In this document: piece after piece, positions 18,251-25,342 of the stretch
Numbering within the stretch: position 1 is the stretch's first letter
Layout of the letters: every line of letters starts with the position of its first letter
NCBI RefSeq assembly: GCF_009749405.1
Contig: NZ_WBIQ01000005.1
Coordinates: 186,001 to 250,000, forward strand
DNA: 64,000 bases
Direction: 5' to 3'
Source of the DNA: Agromyces lapidis
GTDB lineage: Bacteria; Actinomycetota; Actinomycetes; Actinomycetales; Microbacteriaceae
Notes under the pieces: model-generated
What the model was told of the DNA's origin: nothing
The model's database searches: none
The model's input: only the letters and a program-made list of their open reading frames with translations
Made by a program: the position numbers and the translations under genes

Positions 18251-18997
18251 ATGACGACGCTCGTTCCCGCCCTGGTCGGCATCTCGCACGGCACCTCCTC
18301 GCCCGAAGGGCGACTGGCGGTGCGCGGGCTGCACGAGGCGGTGACCACGGCGCTCGCGACGAGGCATCCGGATGCGACGCCGAACGCACGCCTCGGGCAC
18401 GTCGACGTCGAACAGCCCGACGTGCCCGCATCGCTCGGGTCGCTCCCGCCCGGCGAGCCCGGGGTCGTGGTGCCGCTGCTGCTCTCGGCCGGGTACCACG
18501 TGCACGTCGACCTCACCGAGGCCGTCGAGGCCACCGGCGACCGGCAGGTCGTGCTCGCGGGCGCCCTGGGACCCGACGATCGTCTGGCGACGGTGCTCGC
18601 GCGCCGGCTCGCCGAGGCGGGCACGCGCGCCGACGACACCGTCGTGCTCTCGGTCGCCGGATCGAGCGACGCACGTGCGGTGCGCGACTGCCACGACATG
18701 CGCGATCGCCTCGCCGCGGCGACGGGGCGCGAGATCCGGATCGGGTTCCTCTCGGCGGCCGAGCCTCTGCTTCCCGACGCGATCGCGCAGGCGAGAGCGG
18801 ATGCCCCGGGCTCGCGCGTCGTCGTCGCGAGCTACCTGCTCGCGCCCGGCTACTTCCAGGATCTCGCCGAGGCGGCCGGCGCCGACCTCGTCACCGAGCC
18901 GCTGCTCGTGCCCGATGCCGCGGCGCCGGCCGAGCTCGTCGAGATCGTGCTCGACCGGTACGACGCCGCGGTCGAGCATGCGATCGCGGCGGGCTGA
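18251..18997 (+). CDS. Sirohydrochlorin ferrochelatase (CbiX/SirB family)
   Basis: This is a 248-residue class II chelatase built of two similar halves. The first begins LVPALVGISHGTSSPEG, whose HGT carries the metal-binding His of strand 1, and PLLLSAGYHVHVD carries further His residues. It should insert iron into sirohydrochlorin to make siroheme. That cofactor is needed by the sulfite reductase encoded at 25343, and its precursor is made by CobA at 33228, so the three genes form one pathway although this one lies apart. The ATG follows GACGAT by six bases and no ribosome-binding site is visible. Confidence 0.82.
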   Translation: MTTLVPALVGISHGTSSPEGRLAVRGLHEAVTTALATRHPDATPNARLGHVDVEQPDVPASLGSLPPGEPGVVVPLLLSAGYHVHVDLTEAVEATGDRQVVLAGALGPDDRLATVLARRLAEAGTRADDTVVLSVAGSSDARAVRDCHDMRDRLAAATGREIRIGFLSAAEPLLPDAIAQARADAPGSRVVVASYLLAPGYFQDLAEAAGADLVTEPLLVPDAAAPAELVEIVLDRYDAAVEHAIAAG

Positions 18998-19009
18998 CGG
19001 GAACGCCGG

Positions 19010-19579
19010 TCACACGCCGAGCATGCCGATGCAGGGTCCGAGCACCACGATCCAGGCCGCCGCGGCCACGATGAGCATGCCGATCGCGACGCCACGCGTC
19101 TTCGGGAAGAAGAGCATGACGATCGCGGCGAGCGCGACGAGCACGAACGGCCAGACGAGGCCGAGCACGTTCGGGCCGGTCGTCGACATCGCGAACACGG
19201 TCGCGAGCATGAGCACGAACGCGACCACGTGCGCGCCGCAGCCGATGCCGACCCCGATGCCGATGCCGGCGCCGGTGCTGAGCCCCGGCTTCGCCGCCCC
19301 GGCGTCCGGCGCACCCGGCGTTCCCGGCGCGCCGTAGGCGGGAGGCGCTCCCGGTGCGCCGTAGGCCGGCGGCCCTTGCGGCGCGGCCGGCACCGCGGGC
19401 GGGCCGTACACCGGCGGCACCGGCGGGGGCGGCGGCACGTCGGGAGGCGGGGTCGCAGCGGGCGGCGCCGGCGGGGTCGCAGCGGGCGGCGCCGGCGGGG
19501 TCGGCTCGGTCGGCGGCTGCGACGTCGGCTGCTCGGGCTCCCCCTCGGGCGCGTCGGGCTGATCAGGTTCTGGCACCAT
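19010..19579 (-). CDS. Proline-rich small membrane protein
   Basis: This is a 189-residue protein. Residues 1-95 are a cytosolic Pro/Ala/Glu-rich region with internal repeats (PPAPPAAT twice, then YGPPAVP, YGAPGAPP, YGAPGTPG). Residues 100-189 contain three hydrophobic helices. The layout is that of actinobacterial DUF4190-like proteins, with a disordered proline-rich head and a membrane tail. It is the last gene of the operon with the Lgt paralogue and overlaps it by 17 bases, so translation is probably coupled. No enzymatic motif is visible. Confidence 0.75.
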   Translation of the reverse strand: MVPEPDQPDAPEGEPEQPTSQPPTEPTPPAPPAATPPAPPAATPPPDVPPPPPVPPVYGPPAVPAAPQGPPAYGAPGAPPAYGAPGTPGAPDAGAAKPGLSTGAGIGIGVGIGCGAHVVAFVLMLATVFAMSTTGPNVLGLVWPFVLVALAAIVMLFFPKTRGVAIGMLIVAAAAWIVVLGPCIGMLGV

Positions 19580-20369
19580 CGACGTTCATCCTCTCCGGTT
19601 GTGCGGCGAGCCGGCCGCGCGACGCCTTCCAGGCGAGGCGGGCGACGAGCAGCGGGATCGTGACCAACAGGAACATCTGCGGGCGGGTCAGGCCCATCCA
19701 CGCGACCTCGTTGCCGCGCACGAACTCCACGAAGAACCGGAAGATCGCGTACGCGGCGATGTAGATCGTGAGCGTCTCGCCTGCGGCGATCGGCCGATGT
19801 CGCAACCAGAACCACAGGGCGATGAACGCGGCCGCCTGGAAGACGATCTCGTAGACGAAGCTCGGATGCAGCGGCACCCCGGCCGGGCCGCCGACCCGCG
19901 CGGCCGCCGCCTCGTCGAGCACGATGCCCCAGCCGGCACCGGTCGGGGTTCCGGGCAGCTCGGTGAAGAGGCATCCGAACCGGCCGATCGCCATGGCGAG
20001 CGCGACCGCCGGGGCGAACAGGTCGCCCGTGCGCAGCGGATACTTCACGATGCGCTTCGCGACGTGCACGCCGAGCCACGCGCCGACGAGGGCGCTCAGC
20101 ACCGAGGCGTTGCCGCGCGTGAGCTGGGTCACGAGGTCGAGGTTCTGCGAGGGATCGAGGTGCTGCGCCCAGGTGCCGAGCCGAGAGAAGATCGCCGCCC
20201 CGGCGAGCGCGCCGAGCACGAGCGCCGCGACGCGGGCGTCGGTCTGGCCGCGGCGGCGCGACTCGACGACGAAGACGAGACCGGCGGCGAGCATCGCGAA
20301 CCCGACGAACGCCGAGTGCGTGTCGATCGGCGGGCCCCAGCCGAGGAGATCCTGCAACGTCGGATACAC
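19563..20369 (-). CDS. Lgt-family (prolipoprotein diacylglyceryl transferase) paralogue
   Basis: This is a 268-residue protein with about seven membrane helices in the Lgt pattern: AIGRFGCLF at residues 127-135, HPSFVYE at 168-174 and FFVEFVRGNE at 212-221. Canonical Lgt moves diacylglycerol from phosphatidylglycerol to a lipoprotein cysteine. Here the essential Asn of the GRxGN signature is Cys133, and the HGG motif of the preceding loop is not recognisable, so it may act on another acceptor. The GTG at 20369 has GGAG at a spacing of 8. It lies downstream of a radical SAM gene of possible lipid function. Confidence 0.75.
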   Translation of the reverse strand: MYPTLQDLLGWGPPIDTHSAFVGFAMLAAGLVFVVESRRRGQTDARVAALVLGALAGAAIFSRLGTWAQHLDPSQNLDLVTQLTRGNASVLSALVGAWLGVHVAKRIVKYPLRTGDLFAPAVALAMAIGRFGCLFTELPGTPTGAGWGIVLDEAAAARVGGPAGVPLHPSFVYEIVFQAAAFIALWFWLRHRPIAAGETLTIYIAAYAIFRFFVEFVRGNEVAWMGLTRPQMFLLVTIPLLVARLAWKASRGRLAAQPERMNVDGART

Positions 20370-20373
20370 GGCA

Positions 20374-20718
20374 TCAGCTCCAGACGCCGGCCCAGAGCAT
20401 CACCCAGAACGGCACGGCGACGAGCGCGAGCACCTCGAGCACGATGAGGTAGGCGAGCACGTTGCGGGTGTCGCCGAGCTTGCACTTCGAGCGCAGCAGG
20501 CCCGCCCTGCGGGCCTTCGCATACCCGGCGATCGCGATGCCCGCGAAGACGGCGAGCGCGATCGGGCCGAAGACGCAGGTGATGAGGGCGATCGTCGCGA
20601 AGACGCACAGCCGCAGCGGGTCGTAGGGCGCGGCCGTGGGCGGCGCACCGACCGCCTCGTCGAAGCGGTTCAGGCCGGAGGCATCCCAGGTGCCGAACTC
20701 GTCGCCCGCGCTGCTCAT
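20374..20718 (-). CDS. Small membrane protein, DUF4190-like
   Basis: This is a 114-residue protein with a polar N-terminus of about 30 residues, two or three hydrophobic helices and a basic loop (GYAKARRAGLLRSKCKLGD) between them. The next gene starts 5 bases after its stop, and the end of this gene provides that gene's ribosome-binding site, so the two are translated together. It resembles the membrane part of DUF4190 proteins. No function can be assigned; a scaffold for its enzyme neighbours is conceivable. Confidence 0.7.
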   Translation of the reverse strand: MSSAGDEFGTWDASGLNRFDEAVGAPPTAAPYDPLRLCVFATIALITCVFGPIALAVFAGIAIAGYAKARRAGLLRSKCKLGDTRNVLAYLIVLEVLALVAVPFWVMLWAGVWS

Positions 20719-20764
20719 GCGCCCGTCCCCTCGCCCGTCATGCCCTCTGCCCTCTGCCCTCGGC

Positions 20765-22414
20765 TCACGCCACCGTCACGGGCAGCCGGCGGCGACCGCC
20801 GGCCGCGCCGGCGCCGCCTGCCGCCCCGTCACGAGCGGCGGATGCCCCAGCCGAACCCGTCGCCGTCGAGATGCGCGTGCGCCCGAGGGGCGCCCACGCC
20901 TGCACGGCGCAGAACGGGGCGCACTGGTGCGCCGAGGTCTCGGCGTTGACGGTCGCGACGTGAACGCAGCACTGGGTGAGGCGCTCCTCGATCATCGTGT
21001 TGATGTCCATGAAGGGCTTCACGGTGATGCGCTTGACGCGTTCGCCGAGGAACCGCCGCAGCCGCTTGTGCTGGCCCGGCAGCGCCGAGGTCGCAAGCTG
21101 GGTGAGCGTGCCGATGCCGAGGTCGCAGCCGGTGCAGATGTCCTTCCACAACGACCCGATCGACGGGTGCGACAGCGACGACTGCTCGCTGAGCAGGTCG
21201 AGCAGCGACTGCTTCACGCTGTCTTTCAGGGCCTGGTTGATGTTGCTGTCGGCGATTCGGTTCGCGATGAGGTCGGGGTTGAGGTCGAGGAACTGCTTCA
21301 GGCGGTCGTGGCCGACGAGCGCGGTGAGCGAGTTCCACGTGCCCGAGTCGTCCTGCAGCAGGTAGCCGACCGAGCAGCAGTGCGGGTGGCTGCAGGGCAG
21401 TGCGGTGAGGTCGCGCCAGGTGACCTCGCCGCCGGTCTGCGCCTCGAGCCGCGCGAGCACGCCCGTGTGGGTGAGCCGGTCGTTCGGGTCGATCCCGGCC
21501 GAGCGGCCCGAGCCGAACACGGGCTGGATCGTTACGCCGCCCACGTACGGCGTCGTCATCGCCCGGCGGATCACCGCACCGATCTCGCCGTCGTTGACGC
21601 CGAGGGCGGCGGTCATGGTGAGGGTCGTGAACACGCCCGCCTCCGACAGGCGCTCGAGCGCGCGGTCCTTGAAGCGGCGGATGTCGGCACCACGGTGATA
21701 GGCGGACGCCTCGGCGCTCTCGCCGTCGAACTGCAGGTAGACCTCGACGCGCTCGCGGTGCTTCTTGAGCGTGGCGACGAGGGCGTCGTCCTGCGCGATG
21801 CGCAGGCCGTTCGAGTTGAGCAGGATGCGCACGACCGGCCGCGCGACGAGGTGGTCGAGCAGCTGCTCGAGCCACGGGTAGAGGGTCGGCTCGCCGCCCG
21901 AGAGCATGAGCACGTCGATGCGGTCGTTCTCGCGCGCGAGCTTCGCGTCGACCGAGGCGAGCACCTCGGCGAGCGGCGCGACCGCGGTCGCCGCGGGGCC
22001 CGACTCGGCGAAGCACGTCGGGCAGCGCAGGTTGCAGTGGTCGGTGAGGTCCTCGAGCAGGATGCACGTGTGCTGCGTCTGCATCTCGGGCAGTCCGTCT
22101 TCATAGGCCGACGGCACGGGCTTGAAGTTGCCGGCCAGGTCGGGCGTGTGCACCTTCGTCGGCGCCGTCCACTCCTCGAGGTAGCTCAGGATCTCGGGCG
22201 ACTCGTCGTACATCGTGCTCACGAGCCCATGCGTCGGGCAGCCCCGCTCGAGCCAGACGCGGTCGTCGCGGATCGCCAGCCAACCCGACAGCCGAGCGAC
22301 CTCGGCGAGCGGCCGCTCGGGGTCCTCCTCGTGGCACCGCGGGCAGAACGCGTTGACGTAGCGGTGGACGCGGTAGTCGCGCAGGGGCATCCCGGTACCA
22401 GCGGTGGTCGGCAT
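20765..22414 (-). CDS. Radical SAM protein resembling tetraether-lipid synthases (Tes/MJ0619 type)
   Basis: This is a 549-residue protein. An N-terminal CPRC (Cys24, Cys27) and CPTHG (Cys59) make a rubredoxin-like metal site. The radical SAM motif CNLRCPTC follows (Cys127, 131, 134), with SGGEPTLYP after it. Further Cys groups (CSHPHCC, ICTGC, QCC, CAPFC) suggest auxiliary Fe-S clusters. This order matches archaeal Tes, which joins lipid tails. The tail from about residue 510 is Gly/Ala-rich. TATCGT six bases before the ATG suggests leaderless translation. Context is an Lgt paralogue and small membrane proteins. Chemistry on lipids is inference; another alkyl or cofactor substrate is possible. 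Confidence 0.8.
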   Translation of the reverse strand: MPTTAGTGMPLRDYRVHRYVNAFCPRCHEEDPERPLAEVARLSGWLAIRDDRVWLERGCPTHGLVSTMYDESPEILSYLEEWTAPTKVHTPDLAGNFKPVPSAYEDGLPEMQTQHTCILLEDLTDHCNLRCPTCFAESGPAATAVAPLAEVLASVDAKLARENDRIDVLMLSGGEPTLYPWLEQLLDHLVARPVVRILLNSNGLRIAQDDALVATLKKHRERVEVYLQFDGESAEASAYHRGADIRRFKDRALERLSEAGVFTTLTMTAALGVNDGEIGAVIRRAMTTPYVGGVTIQPVFGSGRSAGIDPNDRLTHTGVLARLEAQTGGEVTWRDLTALPCSHPHCCSVGYLLQDDSGTWNSLTALVGHDRLKQFLDLNPDLIANRIADSNINQALKDSVKQSLLDLLSEQSSLSHPSIGSLWKDICTGCDLGIGTLTQLATSALPGQHKRLRRFLGERVKRITVKPFMDINTMIEERLTQCCVHVATVNAETSAHQCAPFCAVQAWAPLGRTRISTATGSAGASAARDGAAGGAGAAGGRRRLPVTVA

Positions 22415-22503
22415 GCGCTCACGATAGCGGGCGGTCCGCCGGCGGTCGAGAAGTGATCCGAGCGTCGGGCCGAGGAGGGGCGCTCGCGGCACGTCGCGAG
22501 TCG

Positions 22504-22998
22504 CTAGTACTCGCCGACGACGCAGACGCTCTCGCCGTCGAGGGCGACCTGACCCGGGATGATCGTCATCTCCATCCCTTCCACAGGACCGCCACGCCCG
22601 GTGAGCCAGATCAGCGTGTCTCCCGACTTCGAGCGATCATCGACGTCGGTGACGAGCCCCGCCGATTCCCAGTGGGCGCGCACCTTGTCGACGAGCTCCG
22701 CCGGGTCTGGGTCGGTCTCGCCGGCCCAGTACCGGGCGTCGACGAAGTTAACGCCCGCTTCGTCGTTCGAGAGGCTGCAGGGGTCCGGCTCGAGCTCGTA
22801 CGCAGCGTCCCAGCCGGCCTCGTCGAGCCCCATGACCGCCCGCGTCGAGGCCATGAGATCGACGAGTGCCTGTTTGGAATGCTCTGGAGTCATCGTCTGC
22901 TCGCCATCGGTCGTTCGCTGTGCGCATCCGGCAGTCAGCGCCACGGTCAGAAGTGCGACCGAACAGGTTGCGATCGCGGCGGGAATCGTGCGGTTCAT
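22504..22998 (-). CDS. Lipoprotein, candidate immunity or partner protein
   Basis: This 164-residue protein has a signal peptide and the lipobox LTAGC. The mature part is acidic and ends in a beta-rich segment (TLIWLTGRGGPVEGMEMTII.. VCVVGEY), with a Cys pair that could form a disulfide. Its ATG overlaps the stop of the upstream hydrolase gene as ATGA, so the two are translated as a unit. A membrane-attached protein coupled to a WXG-like hydrolase resembles a toxin and lipoprotein-immunity pair; that role is inference. No family is recognised. Confidence 0.75.
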   Translation of the reverse strand: MNRTIPAAIATCSVALLTVALTAGCAQRTTDGEQTMTPEHSKQALVDLMASTRAVMGLDEAGWDAAYELEPDPCSLSNDEAGVNFVDARYWAGETDPDPAELVDKVRAHWESAGLVTDVDDRSKSGDTLIWLTGRGGPVEGMEMTIIPGQVALDGESVCVVGEY

Positions 22999-24806
22999 CG
23001 GGGGCCATCCTGTCCGAGGTCGGTCCATCCGTATCCGCGGCCGGGAGTGAGATATCCGCGTTCGGTCATGGTCAGCCCCGGTTTCACGTACTCGCTGATG
23101 TCCGCCTCGCGGCCGGTGGTCACGAGGGCGACGTTCCTGAGCGATTCCGTGCGATCGTCGAAATAGCCGGCCCCGTCCGTCGCGTCGTACGGCATCAGCG
23201 GGTCGTGCGCCGTGACCGGGCGCTGGTTCGCGTCGTCGGGCTCGCCGTCCACCCCGAACGCGATGAACCCGGAACCCGGGCTGATCGGGTTGGCGCGGCC
23301 GCTGAGGTCCCGTCCGATCCCGGCCCACTCGTCACCCTTCCCGGCTTCGACCAGCGGAATGACGTCTCGGGCCTGCCCGGCGTACGCGTGATCGACGTGC
23401 AGATCCTCGAGGGCGATCGCCGGATCGATGCCCGCCGACCCGAGCGAGACGAAGGCGTCGACGCCGAGATCCGTCGTCGCGAGCGCGTAGGCGGCCGTCG
23501 TGGTGCCGTAGGAGTGCGCGACGACGTAGAGGTTCACGCTTCGATCCTGCCGTGTCGCCGTGAATCCCTCGAGTTCGGCGACCAATCGGGTCGCCCCGTC
23601 GCGGGCGTAACCGCTCTGGGCGACCCCGAGGTCGAGATTCCCGACGAACGGGACCGGCGGGGTGTCGTATCCGATCCACGCGACGACGGCCCGCGGCGCG
23701 TCGCCGGCGACCGCTCGTTGCTCGGCGTAGAGATTCTGCGCACCTCGAGCCCAGGTCGGCATGTTCTCGGCGGTGGTGCTCATGCCGGGGATGCTGAAGG
23801 TGACGTCGTCGGCCGCATCGAGATCACCGACCGAGACGGCCGCGAGCGGATCGCCCTCGTCGATGAACGCGATGAGCTGTCGGGGCACTCCGGCACGTTC
23901 GCCGAGCGACTTCCGGATCGCCTCCAGCGACTCCAGACGGCGAACGTCGCCGGCGGCGTCGGCCTCGGCGATCGCCGTCGCCAGTTCGGCACGATTCGCG
24001 ACGTCGCGTATCCGGTACGGCACTCCGCCGAGATTGCCGATGACGGCGGGCATCCCGCTGATCAGCGCGCGCTGCGCTCCGCGCGCCAGACCGGCCCACC
24101 AGGCGGCGACCTCGCCCGGGGGCGCCTTCAGGAGCTTGTCGGCGAGCTCGGGATGAAGCTCGAGCAGGACGGCGAGGTCGGTCGGCGACATCGTCTCGAG
24201 CTCGTCCAGCAGCCCGGTCGCCGAGGACGACGAGACTGCGAGATCGTCGATGCGCCCCACGCCCGCGACGGTGTCGCCCAGGTGGGACACGAGGGTGCTG
24301 TCCGCGCGTCGTCGCGCCTCGATGAGCTCCTGCCATTCGACCTCGAGTTCGACGAGCCCTGCCTCGGCCTCATCGATGCGCTCCTGGGCGCGGTCGCGGG
24401 CGTCGTCGGACACGCTCGAAGCTGCGCGAGCACTCACCGGCGACGTCAGCATGCCGAGCCGGTACCCGGCGGCGAAGCGCTCGCCTTCGAGCTCGTCACG
24501 ACGATCCCTCAACCGCTGCTCGGTGTGCTGCAGCTCTTCGAGCGTGTCGGCGTATCCGCTCAAGTGCTCTGCATGATGCGCCATCCCGCGGGCGAGCCGT
24601 CTGAGATCGGGGCGCGGCGCCGCGACCAGGGTGAGGAACTTCTCCCGCGCCTCGCCCGTCCACCCGTCGGAGGACGCCGTGGCCGCGGCGGTGTCGAGCC
24701 GTCCGAGCGCCCCGTCGACGTCGTCGGCGGAGGCCTGCCGCGAGCGCGCCACCGCGCGAATGCGGCCGATATCGCCGGCCGAGGGATTCTCGTCGGTCCA
24801 CCCCAT
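22995..24806 (-). CDS. WXG-like N-terminal domain fused to a DUF1023 alpha/beta hydrolase
   Basis: This is a 603-residue protein. Residues 1-200 are helical, with W49-T50-G51 in the position of the WXG turn and a heptad-rich region (TLEELQHTEQRLRDRRDELEG) that should form a coiled coil. Residues 340-560 are an alpha/beta hydrolase domain of the DUF1023 type; the nucleophile elbow AHSYG places Ser432 as catalytic. No signal peptide is present, so export, if it occurs, would need type VII secretion. The ATG shares one base with the upstream stop (TGATG). Lipase, esterase or amidase activity cannot be told apart. Confidence 0.8.
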   Translation of the reverse strand: MGWTDENPSAGDIGRIRAVARSRQASADDVDGALGRLDTAAATASSDGWTGEAREKFLTLVAAPRPDLRRLARGMAHHAEHLSGYADTLEELQHTEQRLRDRRDELEGERFAAGYRLGMLTSPVSARAASSVSDDARDRAQERIDEAEAGLVELEVEWQELIEARRRADSTLVSHLGDTVAGVGRIDDLAVSSSSATGLLDELETMSPTDLAVLLELHPELADKLLKAPPGEVAAWWAGLARGAQRALISGMPAVIGNLGGVPYRIRDVANRAELATAIAEADAAGDVRRLESLEAIRKSLGERAGVPRQLIAFIDEGDPLAAVSVGDLDAADDVTFSIPGMSTTAENMPTWARGAQNLYAEQRAVAGDAPRAVVAWIGYDTPPVPFVGNLDLGVAQSGYARDGATRLVAELEGFTATRQDRSVNLYVVAHSYGTTTAAYALATTDLGVDAFVSLGSAGIDPAIALEDLHVDHAYAGQARDVIPLVEAGKGDEWAGIGRDLSGRANPISPGSGFIAFGVDGEPDDANQRPVTAHDPLMPYDATDGAGYFDDRTESLRNVALVTTGREADISEYVKPGLTMTERGYLTPGRGYGWTDLGQDGPR

Positions 24807-25081
24807 CAGCGGGTCTCGCCGAGCACGCGATCCTGAAGCGCGAACTGCTCTGCGACCTCGACCGGACGCTCCGCCAGTTCTCGCAGCACCCCCCAGAGCA
24901 CTTCGGCCAATGCGGCCTGCTCGCGGGCGGCGGCGGCGAGCGCCTCCTCGGCGGCGGTCGAGTTCAGGCCGGCATCGCCGGGCACGCGGACGTAGCTGCT
25001 GAAGGACAGCGCGTCGGTCGCATCGTAGAGCTGCGCCGAGATCGTGGAGAGCAGTTCCTTCTCGATCGAGACGTCGCTCAT
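24806..25081 (-). CDS. Small helical protein, possible type VII secretion partner
   Basis: This 91-residue acidic protein is mostly helical and shows the size and alanine-rich helices of ESX/EspC-type proteins. LWGVL (residues 62-66) lies toward the second half instead of at a central turn, so a classic WXG100 assignment is not certain. It is the first gene of a tightly overlapping three-gene unit with the hydrolase and the lipoprotein. A co-secreted or chaperone role for the hydrolase is inferred from this context. Confidence 0.65.
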   Translation of the reverse strand: MSDVSIEKELLSTISAQLYDATDALSFSSYVRVPGDAGLNSTAAEEALAAAAREQAALAEVLWGVLRELAERPVEVAEQFALQDRVLGETR

Positions 25082-25238
25082 CTGCCCCCTCCGGCGTGCA
25101 CGGAATCCGAGCGTATCCGATCTGCACGGTGCATCCCGCTGGTTCTCCACAGGGGGAAGCGGTGCGGCGGTACCCGACCGACGGATTCGGATCAAGACTG
25201 TGACGCAATGCGGCGCCGTGAGACTGCCGGTGACGCAC

Positions 25239-25260
25239 CGTGACGGAGGCCGCCGTCACG
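25239..25260. promoter_or_regulatory. Inverted repeat upstream of the sulfur operon
   Basis: CGTGACGG (25239-25246) and CCGTCACG (25253-25260) form a perfect 8-base inverted repeat with a six-base spacer. The motif GTGACG also occurs at 25200 and 25230, giving three similarly oriented copies in 50 bases, about 100 bases before the sulfite reductase gene. It could be an operator of a sulfur regulator or a hairpin in the leader. Confidence 0.35.
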
Positions 25261-25342
25261 AACGTGCCGCACGAGCATCCCTCGCCTAGCGTCGGCTCAT
25301 CGGCGGGGCATCCGTCGTGATCCAGACCACCGGGAGGCAGCC

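Noticed and set aside
25218..25289. Short GTG-initiated ORF before the sulfite reductase (VRLPVTHRDGGRRHERAARA..), a possible cysteine-responsive leader peptide
   Set aside because: It has no Cys codons, no good ribosome-binding site and overlaps an inverted repeat, so the match to known actinobacterial cysteine leader peptides is not convincing.
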